Shown here: one piece after another, positions 1-5,928 of the stretch
Layout: each line of letters opens with the position of its first letter
How positions within the stretch are numbered: the first letter of the stretch is position 1
Assembly: GCA_945900935.1 (NCBI GenBank)
Contig: CAMDKT010000327.1
Span: forward strand, 1 to 6,891
From: Candidatus Sulfopaludibacter sp. SbA3
GTDB taxonomy: Bacteria; Acidobacteriota; Terriglobia; Bryobacterales; Bryobacteraceae
Reading direction: 5' to 3'
DNA length: 6,891 nt
Made by a program: the position numbers and the translations under genes
The notes under the pieces: generated by a model
What the model saw: only the letters and a program-made list of their open reading frames with translations
The model's database searches: none
What the model was told of the DNA's origin: nothing

Positions 1-1
1 G

Positions 2-235
2 TGGCCGCTGCAGAATATTGCGATGGCGAATTCGCTGAAGATGAAGGAGTATGATTTCCATTTCTACTTCGGGTCGGCGCAGCATAATGGGATACAGGGA
101 GCGTCGGATCTGCCGGAGGCGTTGACTTGGATTTGGCGGGGGTATGATATGGCGAAAACGTCTGAGATCTACACGATGGATGCGGCGGAGAAGGCGAAGC
201 CGTATTTCCGTGTGAAGGCATTGAACCGGGAGTAG
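2..235 (+). CDS. Enterochelin-esterase-like serine hydrolase, C-terminal end (5' partial)
   Basis: The reading frame is already open at the window edge (it begins Trp-Pro-Leu-Gln-Asn), so the gene starts upstream and only its last 77 codons are seen. The pattern WPLQN..MA..LK...YDFHFYFG..QHNG...LPEALTWIWRGYD matches the C-terminal end of the alpha/beta-hydrolase esterases related to enterochelin esterase (Fes/IroD) and the acidobacterial gluconolactonase/esterase fusions. In those proteins the segment GxxHxGxHG carries the catalytic histidine, and the motif LP-(E/D)-(A/S)-L-x-W-(I/L)-W-R closes the fold. Here His28 of the visible part (FGSAQHNG) would be the catalytic base of a Ser-Asp-His triad; the nucleophile and acid lie outside the window. 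About 30 extra residues follow the usual WLWR end. The stop codon overlaps the next start (TAGTG), suggesting co-transcription. The substrate cannot be told from this fragment. Confidence 0.62.
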   Translation, partial: WPLQNIAMANSLKMKEYDFHFYFGSAQHNGIQGASDLPEALTWIWRGYDMAKTSEIYTMDAAEKAKPYFRVKALNRE

Positions 236-1011
236 TGTACTTTCGGATTTCCATTCCGTTGGTCGGCCGCTCACAGGAGTTTGTTTGTGAGCGGCTGGCT
301 GCATTTTCGATTTCCGGGATTGAGGAGCATTCGGATTCGCTGAGCGTGTTCTTTGATTCGTTTGATGAGGGATTGCGGGCGGGGTTGGAATTAGGGGGCG
401 GGGCACCGGAGGAGATGGCGGATCAGAACTGGTCGGCGGCGTGGCAGGCGGAATGGGTGCCGTTGCTGATTGGCGAGCGATTTTTCCTGTGTCCGGCGTG
501 GTTGGCGGATGAAACACCGGAGGGGCGGATTCGGTTAGAGATGGTGCCGGGGAATGTTTTTGGGGGCGGGGATCATGCGACGACGCAGCTTTGTTTGGAG
601 CTGTTGGAGCGGGTGGTTGTGCCCGGTTGTTTGGTGGCGGATATTGGGGCGGGAACGGGTGTGTTGACGCGTGCGGCGCGGGCATTGGGGGCGCGTGCGG
701 CGGGCTGCGATATTGATCCGGCGTCTTTGGCGTTCGTTGATTTTGTTGGGTCGGCGGATGCGTTGGCGGGCGGGCGGTTTGACGGGGTGATCGCGAATAT
801 TCATTTGGGCGTATTAGAGGGGTTGCGCGGGGAGATGTTGCGGTTGTTACGGCCGGGGGGATGGTTGTTGGTGAGCGGGTTTTTGCCGGAGCAGGCTGAG
901 GAAGTTGAAGGCTTGTTTGGGGCGATGGGGGAGTTGCGAGGGCGGGACGGTTGGTGTGCGGGGGTGATTACGGACTTCGCGCCGCCACAGTCAACGCGCG
1001 CCCCGCCATGA
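235..1011 (+). CDS. prmA: PrmA-like ribosomal protein L11 methyltransferase
   Basis: 258-residue class I SAM-dependent methyltransferase that would trimethylate ribosomal protein L11 in the cytoplasm. The small N-terminal L11-recognition part spans about residues 1-55. The PrmA signature DQNWSAAWQ is at 63-71, followed by W..PLLIGERFFLCPAW (74-89). The segment PGNVFGGGDHATTQLCLELLE (105-125) takes the place of the family's PG.AFGTG.HPTT. SAM motif I is VADIGAGTG (134-142), the acidic DIDP is at 159-162, the post-motif IAN at 186-188 and RPGGWLLVSG at 206-215. It is shorter than E. coli PrmA (about 293 aa) and diverges in the FGTGTHPTT loop (GGGDHATT). The GTG start is chosen because it overlaps the upstream TAG (TAGTG) and the N-terminus then has the expected PrmA length. 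GGGAG lies too close (2 nt) to act as a normal Shine-Dalgarno, so translation is probably coupled to the esterase gene. A PrmA-like enzyme with another protein target is possible. Confidence 0.82.
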   Translation: MYFRISIPLVGRSQEFVCERLAAFSISGIEEHSDSLSVFFDSFDEGLRAGLELGGGAPEEMADQNWSAAWQAEWVPLLIGERFFLCPAWLADETPEGRIRLEMVPGNVFGGGDHATTQLCLELLERVVVPGCLVADIGAGTGVLTRAARALGARAAGCDIDPASLAFVDFVGSADALAGGRFDGVIANIHLGVLEGLRGEMLRLLRPGGWLLVSGFLPEQAEEVEGLFGAMGELRGRDGWCAGVITDFAPPQSTRAPP

Positions 1012-1192
1012 GCGGAGTAATCGGTTCCTCCGCGAAGAAACAATACTTGCCCCCGGAAACTTTTAATTCCTAACCAGGAACCGTGCGGCCGGTTCGACAG
1101 GTACTTCTTTCCTCTAGCGCGCGGATGGCATCCCAGCTAGTGTTTAAGCCTGCGCTACGAAAGAAGACACGCCTGGTTTTGGGAAAGTCCCG
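1012..1192. other. Structured intergenic region between convergent genes
   Basis: No gene is seen in the 181 bp between the prmA stop and the cytochrome stop. Several perfect inverted repeats are present. GCGGAG (1012-1017) pairs with CTCCGC (1028-1033). CGGTTCCT (1022-1029) pairs with AGGAACCG (1076-1083). GAACCG (1078-1083) also pairs with CGGTTC (1090-1095). CTTCTTTC (1104-1111) pairs with GAAAGAAG (1159-1166), continued inward by TAGCGC (1115-1120) with GCGCTA (1152-1157) and an inner GGAT/ATCC hairpin (1123-1133). No stem is followed by a convincing T-run on either strand, so these are not canonical intrinsic terminators. The region may still end or stabilise both 3' ends. Confidence 0.5.
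1104..1166. repeat. Long interrupted inverted repeat (8 + 6 bp arms)
   Basis: The outer arms CTTCTTTC (1104-1111) and GAAAGAAG (1159-1166) are perfectly complementary. After a small asymmetric internal loop (CTC against C), the inner arms TAGCGC (1115-1120) and GCGCTA (1152-1157) also pair perfectly. The apical part contains GGAT-GGC-ATCC (1123-1133). The repeat would fold on either transcript, either as the 3' end of the prmA message or as the 3' end of the cytochrome message. A TTTT tract occurs on the + strand only at 1177-1180, too far from the stem for a standard terminator. Confidence 0.55.
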
Positions 1193-2713
1193 CTAGGGCA
1201 GGACGCGTTTCGGCACGGCTTTGCGATATTGGTCCTTCCAAAACACGGCGCGGGCGGGCTCGATTTGGGCGAGAAGTGAATAGGCTTGTTCGAGTAAGGG
1301 TTCGATTTTGATGGATTGCATGGCTTCGCGCTTGGCGTCTTCGGCTTTGCCGGCGTTGGCGAGGGCGGCGGCGAGATGGAGACGGCGGAGTGAGTTCGCT
1401 GGCTGATCGTCAACGGCGCGCTGGAGCCAGGGCAGGGCGAGTTCCGGCGTCTTTTGGCGCACGTATTGGAGGCCGGCGGCGAGGGACACTGCGCCATCGA
1501 TGTGGCCTTCTTTGACAGCCTGGTTCAACAACAAGAGGCCTTCGCGGAGGCGGCGCAGACTGCGAGTGCGCTCGGAATTGTTGAGATAGGCTAGAGCCAG
1601 ATTGCGAGTGCGAAGATTTTCGGCGGGCTCGCGCCAGGCGCGGAGAAGTTCACCGCGATCGAGGAATTTGTCCTCGCTCTTTTTTGTGCGAATCCAGTGA
1701 TCGGTGCGGGAGGCGTGGCTGCCATCGAAGGGGCGTTGTTTGGGCATGTGACAGGCAATGCAATCCACTCCAACCTTGCGCTTATGCATCTCGGCCGGCT
1801 CGCCATTGTGACAACTGACGCACTTTTCGCGGTACCAGTTCGCCTTTGTTTTTTCAGGGGGCTGGTTGTGGGAGTCGTGGCAAGTGCCGCACCAGAGTTT
1901 GCTTTGGCTGGCGATGGCGCAGCGGCTGGCGGCGAGTTCCTCGGCGTGGCTCTGCGATTTGAGAATGGTGTCGTCGTCGTTTTTCCGGGCGACGTAGATG
2001 GAGAACACGTCTTCCATGGCCATGCCGGGGCGGAAGTCGGCGATCTGCATGGCGGGATTGGCAACGCGGGATTCTCCGGCGAGGTGGCAGGCGTCGCAGA
2101 CGGCGTCCCGCTTTTCGGCTGGGAGTTTGGCGGGGTTGACGATGTTGCCGTTTGCGGCTTGGGCGAGGTGGGCGGCGGGGTCGCCGTGGCAGCGGTCGCA
2201 GCCGATGGCGAGGTTGGGAATGGCGGGATCGGCGTAGCGGTTTTGTGAGCCGGCGATGGGGGCGGCGCGGTTGGCGTGGCACTGCAGGCAATCGGGTTGA
2301 AGCGGGCGATAGAACGTAGGGTTGGCATCGACGATGTAACCGGGGGCCATATCCCAAATGAGGCGGTTGGCGTACCAGGCGAGGGGGGACTGGAAGAGGG
2401 AGTCGCCGATTTTAACGATGTAATTTTTCGCCTCCCTGCCGGAGCCGATGGCCCATTCGACTTCGTAGGGTTCGACGACGCCTTTGGTTTCCATCCAGTG
2501 CGTCAGCTTGCTTTGCTGCCAGAGAACTCCCATGCGGCGGCCCGAAAAATCATGAAACCATTGGCGCTGGGGCTGCACTTCGGCGCGTGGTTTGGCGATG
2601 CTGCGGGCCTTGCCGGTGCGCTGGTAATCGGCGACGATGGACTGGTGGCAATTGACGCAGCGCGGGTCCGCCCACAGGGTGGCGGCGGCGAGCAGGAAGA
2701 GAGCGCGGAGCAT
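1193..2713 (-). CDS. Secreted heptaheme c-type cytochrome with C-terminal TPR-like region
   Basis: 506-residue periplasmic multiheme electron carrier. A signal peptide is visible at residues 1-15 (MLRALFLLAAATLWA, then DPRC). Seven CxxCH heme c sites follow: C19-H23, C142-H146, C172-H176, C206-H210, C275-H279, C298-H302 and C318-H322. An additional lone Cys is at 265. Residues about 19-325 resemble the cytochrome c554/doubled-CxxCH type family. Residues about 365-500 are alanine/leucine-rich paired helices (for example LALPWLQRAVDDQPANSL) like TPR units, probably for partner binding. ATG at 2713 is chosen because it directly precedes the signal peptide; the frame stays open upstream to 2860 but that part would bury the signal. 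A GTG lies immediately before this ATG, and no clear Shine-Dalgarno is seen. The gene converges on prmA and diverges from the siroheme reductase. Its redox partner and substrate are unknown. Confidence 0.85.
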   Translation of the reverse strand: MLRALFLLAAATLWADPRCVNCHQSIVADYQRTGKARSIAKPRAEVQPQRQWFHDFSGRRMGVLWQQSKLTHWMETKGVVEPYEVEWAIGSGREAKNYIVKIGDSLFQSPLAWYANRLIWDMAPGYIVDANPTFYRPLQPDCLQCHANRAAPIAGSQNRYADPAIPNLAIGCDRCHGDPAAHLAQAANGNIVNPAKLPAEKRDAVCDACHLAGESRVANPAMQIADFRPGMAMEDVFSIYVARKNDDDTILKSQSHAEELAASRCAIASQSKLWCGTCHDSHNQPPEKTKANWYREKCVSCHNGEPAEMHKRKVGVDCIACHMPKQRPFDGSHASRTDHWIRTKKSEDKFLDRGELLRAWREPAENLRTRNLALAYLNNSERTRSLRRLREGLLLLNQAVKEGHIDGAVSLAAGLQYVRQKTPELALPWLQRAVDDQPANSLRRLHLAAALANAGKAEDAKREAMQSIKIEPLLEQAYSLLAQIEPARAVFWKDQYRKAVPKRVLP

Positions 2714-2720
2714 CACTGGT

Positions 2721-2750
2721 ATTAGACACCGGATGCGCCCGGAAAGCCAA
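2721..2750 (-). promoter_or_regulatory. Candidate promoter of the cytochrome gene
   Basis: Read on the - strand, TTGGCT (2750-2745) and TCTAAT (2726-2721) are separated by 18 bp. They match the sigma-70 -35 box in 3 of 6 positions and the -10 box in 5 of 6. The -10 box ends only 7 bp before the chosen ATG, so transcription would start at or next to the start codon. This agrees with the lack of a Shine-Dalgarno and would make the message leaderless. It was found by eye and the -35 match is weak. Confidence 0.3.
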
Positions 2751-2771
2751 TTATGGTATTCTCTATCGAGA

Positions 2772-2789
2772 AGAGGGAGATTCGAATTG
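2772..2789 (+). promoter_or_regulatory. Ribosome binding site deciding a TTG start
   Basis: AGAGGGAG (2772-2779) is followed after 7 nt by TTG at 2787. This is the only purine-rich, anti-Shine-Dalgarno-complementary stretch near the start of the siroheme reductase frame. The alternative ATG at 2733 has no such sequence ahead of it, and the 18 codons it would add read as low-complexity Arg/Ser sequence unlike the family. Confidence 0.55.
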
Positions 2790-4562
2790 CTGCAAGATCC
2801 AAACCTCGTAACACGGCAAGCGGTTGAGACTGAATTCGACGCGACGGTGCGTGCGGACATTGAGAAATTCCGCGCGGCGGCGACGAGTTATATGGCCGGG
2901 GAACTGACCGACGACGAGTTCCGCGCGCAACGGCTGCGCCGGGGCGTCTATTCGCAACGGCAACTGGGTGTGCATATGATCCGGACGAAGGTTCCGGGGG
3001 GCATATTGACGGCGGACCAGATGGACAATCTGGCGGAAGTTTCGGAACTGTTTGCCGATAACAAGGGTCACCTGACGACGCGGCAGAACATGCAGTACCA
3101 CTTCATTCCGCTGCCGAAAGTGGCGGATTTGCTGCACAAGCTGGCGGATGCGCGATTGACGACACGGGAAGCGTGCTACAACACGGTGCGCAATGTGACG
3201 GCGAGCCCGCTTTCGGGATTGCTGGCCGGTGAAGCATTCGACGTGCAGCCGCATGTACGGATGGTATCGCTGGCGTTTTTGCATAACGAATTGACCGATA
3301 GCTTGCCGCGAAAATTCAAGATCGCGTTTTTCAGCGGCGGCAAGCAAGACGATATGGCTTTGGCGATCCATGACTTCGGCGCGACGGCGGTGATTCGCGA
3401 CGGGCAGCGTGGATTCCGGACGGTGATTGGCGGGGGTTTGGGGCCGTTGCCGAATGAAGCGGCGCTGCTGGATGAGTTCCTGCCGGAAGACAAGCTGGTG
3501 GCGCGGATTGAAGCCGTGATCATGCTGTTCAGCCAGTATGGAAACCGCAAGAATAAGAACAAGGCGCGGCTGAAATTTGTGTTGCGCGAGCGCGGGTTGG
3601 AGTGGGTGAAAGAGACGATTGAGGCGAATTACGCGGGGATTCTGGCCAATGGCGGGACGCGGACGCCGGAGATTGTGCCGGAGAATTTTGGCGGATATCA
3701 GAGTGTGACACCGCCGTTGGGCGATGGCGGGCAGTTGCCGATACTGGGCGCGACGCCGGTGGATCCGGATTTCGACCGGTGGCTGGAATCAAACGTTCGG
3801 GAGCAGAAGCAACCGGGCTACGCGATTGTGACGGTCCTGGTGCCGCAGGGCAACATGACGGCTCGGCAGATGCGCTCGCTGGCGCAGCTTTCGAGAGACG
3901 CAGGGGATTCGATTGTCCGCGTGGATATTGACCAGAACCTGCATTTGGCTTTCATTCCGGTGCATAACTTGCGACGCGTTTACGCGGCGTTGCGGGTGCA
4001 TGAGCTTTCGGGCTCAGGCGCGGGTGAACTGGTGGATACGGTGTCGTGTCCGGGCGGGTATTCGTGCAATTTGGCGTTGACGAAGTCGATGAATCTGGGG
4101 GCGGCGCTGAGCGAAGCGTTGGCCGATTATAAGGACAAGCAAGTGCGCGCGCTGTCGGTAAAGATTTCGGGTTGCCCGAATTCGTGCGGACAGCACTGGA
4201 TCGGCAGCCTGGGTTTTTACGGCAATTCGCGGAAGGTGGAGGGCAAGGAAGTGCCCTACTACCAGATGATGCTGGGCGGCGGTTATGACCGTGATGGGAT
4301 GTTGCGATTTGGACTGGCGATATCGAGTTTACCGGCGAAACTGATTCCGGTTGCGTCGCGGCGCGTGTTGGATCATTTCATCGAGAACCGGACGGATGGC
4401 GAGACGTTCCGCGAGTACGTTGTGAGGCATAAAGTGGAATTTTTCCGCGCGATGGTGGCGGACTTGGCCAAGCCGGCGCAGTACAACGCCGAGTGGTTCA
4501 TGGATTGGGGCGATGATTCCAAATTCAGCCTGCAATTGGGTCGCGGCGAGTGCGCGAGTTAG
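2787..4562 (+). CDS. Siroheme-dependent nitrite/sulfite reductase (NirA/SirA type)
   Basis: 591-residue cytoplasmic assimilatory reductase performing a six-electron reduction, either nitrite to ammonia or sulfite to sulfide, with low-potential (ferredoxin-type) electrons. It has the duplicated ferrodoxin-like and 4Fe-4S halves. The first half shows GVYSQRQLGVHMIRTKVPGG (53-72), NKGHLTTRQNMQYHFIPL (92-109), ACYNTVRNVTASPLSG (129-144) and LPRKFKIAF (173-181); these contribute siroheme- and anion-binding Arg/Lys residues. The second half holds the cluster/siroheme ligands CPGGYSC (C421, C427) and GCPNSCG (C463, C467), a C-x5-C, C-x3-C pattern. Length is normal for bacterial members. The start is TTG at 2787 behind AGAGGGAG; ATG at 2733 is the alternative. 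The gene stands alone between a divergent cytochrome gene and its own terminator, without sulfate- or nitrate-assimilation neighbours, so sequence alone does not settle nitrite versus sulfite. Confidence 0.9.
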   Translation: MLQDPNLVTRQAVETEFDATVRADIEKFRAAATSYMAGELTDDEFRAQRLRRGVYSQRQLGVHMIRTKVPGGILTADQMDNLAEVSELFADNKGHLTTRQNMQYHFIPLPKVADLLHKLADARLTTREACYNTVRNVTASPLSGLLAGEAFDVQPHVRMVSLAFLHNELTDSLPRKFKIAFFSGGKQDDMALAIHDFGATAVIRDGQRGFRTVIGGGLGPLPNEAALLDEFLPEDKLVARIEAVIMLFSQYGNRKNKNKARLKFVLRERGLEWVKETIEANYAGILANGGTRTPEIVPENFGGYQSVTPPLGDGGQLPILGATPVDPDFDRWLESNVREQKQPGYAIVTVLVPQGNMTARQMRSLAQLSRDAGDSIVRVDIDQNLHLAFIPVHNLRRVYAALRVHELSGSGAGELVDTVSCPGGYSCNLALTKSMNLGAALSEALADYKDKQVRALSVKISGCPNSCGQHWIGSLGFYGNSRKVEGKEVPYYQMMLGGGYDRDGMLRFGLAISSLPAKLIPVASRRVLDHFIENRTDGETFREYVVRHKVEFFRAMVADLAKPAQYNAEWFMDWGDDSKFSLQLGRGECAS

Positions 4563-4588
4563 CAAATTGTCCTTGTATTCGTTGTGTT

Positions 4589-4623
4589 CCGGGCGACATT
4601 GACCAGATGGCGCCCGGGTTTTT
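4589..4623 (+). terminator. Intrinsic terminator after the siroheme reductase gene
   Basis: CCGGGCG (4589-4595) pairs with CGCCCGG (4611-4617). Inside, after an A/G mismatch, CAT pairs with ATG and leaves a 7-nt loop. The stem is followed by G and TTTTT (4619-4623). It lies 27 bp after the stop codon and works only in the + direction, since no T-run exists on the other side. Confidence 0.8.
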
Positions 4624-4646
4624 CGCTGCGCGAGCGGCCGGACGAG

Positions 4647-4675
4647 TTGTGATGTGGCGGCAAGGGCGATATCAT
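4647..4675 (+). promoter_or_regulatory. Promoter of tRNA-Gly
   Basis: TTGTGA (4647-4652) and TATCAT (4670-4675) are separated by exactly 17 bp. They match the sigma-70 -35 consensus in 4 of 6 positions and the -10 consensus in 5 of 6. The -10 box ends 26 bp before the mature tRNA 5' end, leaving a short leader for RNase P. It lies after the preceding terminator, as expected for an independently transcribed tRNA. Confidence 0.45.
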
Positions 4676-4701
4676 AGGTAACGGAAGGCGTTTGGGTTTG
4701 A

Positions 4702-4776
4702 GCGGGAGTAACTCAGTGGTAGAGTCTCAGCCTTCCAAGCTGTTGGTCGCCGGTTCGAACCCGGTCTCCCGCTCCA
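4702..4776 (+). tRNA. tRNA-Gly(TCC)
   Basis: 75-nt cloverleaf with genome-encoded CCA. The acceptor stem GCGGGAG (4702-4708) pairs with CTCCCGC (4766-4772). The D stem is ACTC/GAGT (4711-4714, 4722-4725). The anticodon loop CTTCCAA (4732-4738) carries anticodon TCC at 4734-4736. The T arm is GCCGG-TTCGAAC-CCGGT (4749-4765), followed by discriminator T and CCA. The anticodon arm TCAGC-CTTCCAA-GCTGT closely resembles E. coli tRNA-Gly(TCC), except that the outermost pair is a T-T mismatch. It would read GGA/GGG codons. The AbiE toxin-antitoxin operon lies directly downstream on the other strand. Confidence 0.95.
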
Positions 4777-5007
4777 TAGTTCAACAACTTACGAGACATC
4801 GAATTTAGCCGCTTTCTCGTTTCGGCGTTCCTGACATTTGGGCCGTTGTGGCCCGGAGAATAGTTTTCGACGCCGAATATTTGAAGTACAAATCGCTGAG
4901 GGACGCTACGCTTTCACGGGGCCACGCGCTGCTCGACAACGCCAGGAATTGGGGAATAGGAAACAACTCCGGATGGACCGTGGGCGCAACTTTTATTTCA
5001 ATCCAAT
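4777..5007. other. Gene-free stretch between tRNA-Gly and the AbiE operon
   Basis: No recognisable gene is seen in these 231 bp. A GTG-started frame on the + strand (4848-5105) and an ATG frame on the - strand (5044-4805) exist. Both overlap the 3' end of the AbiEii gene, lack Shine-Dalgarno sequences and resemble no family I know. A 5-bp hairpin GGGCC-GTTGT-GGCCC (4840-4854) has no T-run. No copy of the tRNA 3' end is found here. The stretch may be remnant sequence from the event that brought in the AbiE genes. Confidence 0.4.
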
Positions 5008-5928
5008 TTAAGCCGGACCGGCCCAACCGCCAGGAACTGACCAAGTCTTCTCGACAGCAGTCCGGCTGCGAGCTTCGCCGAGAGGCGCCTCGACAAATCG
5101 GCTGATTGCTTCGGCTATTTCATCAAGGGCCGGAGTCGAGGAATCGAGTCGAAGCCGTTTCACGAAGGCCTTCCATTGAAGGGACTTCTGCCTGTCAGAA
5201 TGGAATTCAGGCGTGAGGGCAAATGGAGTCCCGATAGGCAGCGGAGTACCCCGGCGTTCAAAGGTCGCGCGAATGGCGTCGGCCAATGCGATCAACTGAA
5301 AAGGCCAACTTCGCGAGAGGAACCACAGGTCATAGAAGTCCTTCATGCGCGTGTTGGAGATGTCGAGGACAACCATCGCATGCAATTTCTCCGCAACTAC
5401 CGTCTCCCGCGGATACGCGAGGACTTGGGGAGGGTCCATGCCAAGTACGGATGGGACGGCTGTTAACGATGGCATGGGGGTAATCGCGTCGCCGAATCCG
5501 ACATCGATCTGGATCGGGATCTGAGCGGCGGCGAGTTCCGCGCGGAAACGGATTCTGACACCTTCGTATTCGGTGCCTTCGCGAATGCGCTCGACTTTCA
5601 TCCCGTCGAGGTCGAAGACAACGCCATCAGATGCCTCAATCAAGCAGATTTCGCGAATTGCGCCGGCGACATCCAATAGTTCAGAGGAACCCCTTCCGAG
5701 GAGATCAAGATCCTTGGTGGGACGATGGGATTGCCCCATCCAGACTCGGAACAGGACCGCTCCTTTGAGAACGAACCGGTCGCGTAACGGTGACTGTCCA
5801 AGGCGAAAGAGAAAGCGCTCGATCGCATAGTCAGCCAAGGTGAGCTGAAACTCATCACCCCGCTCCTTGGAGAGATTTAGGAGACGGGCCCGGACGGACT
5901 CGGCGACGTTCTTCTTTGGCGACTTCAT
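5008..5928 (-). CDS. abiEii: AbiEii-family nucleotidyltransferase toxin (type IV toxin-antitoxin)
   Basis: 306-residue cytoplasmic protein of the AbiEii/AbiGii toxin family, DNA polymerase beta-like nucleotidyltransferases. The family aborts phage infection or halts growth, in characterised members by GTP-dependent action or tRNA modification. Visible motifs in order: FVLKGAVLF (52-60); RPTKDLDLLG (69-78) with the metal-binding pair D73/D75; IQIDVGFGD (139-147) with the third acidic residue D142; ETVVAEKLHAM (175-185) with K181; and NTRMKDFYDLWFL (192-204), the family's conserved KDFYD box. All expected catalytic elements are present, so the toxin appears intact. Its ATG overlaps the stop of the antitoxin gene (ATGA), giving translational coupling and antitoxin-first order, the standard AbiE layout. 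Base composition lacks the strong G/C strand skew of the flanking genes, suggesting horizontal acquisition. The molecular target is not evident from sequence. Confidence 0.9.
   Translation of the reverse strand: MKSPKKNVAESVRARLLNLSKERGDEFQLTLADYAIERFLFRLGQSPLRDRFVLKGAVLFRVWMGQSHRPTKDLDLLGRGSSELLDVAGAIREICLIEASDGVVFDLDGMKVERIREGTEYEGVRIRFRAELAAAQIPIQIDVGFGDAITPMPSLTAVPSVLGMDPPQVLAYPRETVVAEKLHAMVVLDISNTRMKDFYDLWFLSRSWPFQLIALADAIRATFERRGTPLPIGTPFALTPEFHSDRQKSLQWKAFVKRLRLDSSTPALDEIAEAISRFVEAPLGEARSRTAVEKTWSVPGGWAGPA

Noticed and set aside
1012..1033. GCGGAG/CTCCGC hairpin as an intrinsic terminator of prmA
   Set aside because: It is followed by GCGAAGAAACAA rather than a T-run, so it does not fit the intrinsic terminator model.
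1591..2328. Long antisense and alternate-frame open frames within the cytochrome gene (also 1697-2248 + and 1854-2357 -)
   Set aside because: They read as Pro/Ser/Thr/Arg- or Gly/Val-rich low-complexity protein, which is the product of GC-rich out-of-frame reading. The frame with seven heme motifs is the real one.
2763..3371. Minus-strand open frame opposite the siroheme reductase
   Set aside because: Arg/His/Gln-rich composition without any domain, and it lies fully antisense to a strongly conserved gene.
1193..4562. Direct electron transfer from the heptaheme cytochrome to the neighbouring siroheme reductase
   Set aside because: The cytochrome has a signal peptide and heme c is attached in the periplasm. 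The siroheme enzyme has no signal and belongs in the cytoplasm.
4749..4776. tRNA 3' end as an attachment site with a direct repeat beyond the AbiE operon
   Set aside because: No copy of the T-arm or acceptor 3' sequence was found between 4777 and 6779, and there is no integrase gene in the window.
4805..5105. Two small overlapping frames (79 aa on -, 85 aa on +) between tRNA and AbiEii
   Set aside because: They overlap each other and the end of the toxin gene, have no Shine-Dalgarno and no recognisable family. They are left as unassigned intergenic sequence.
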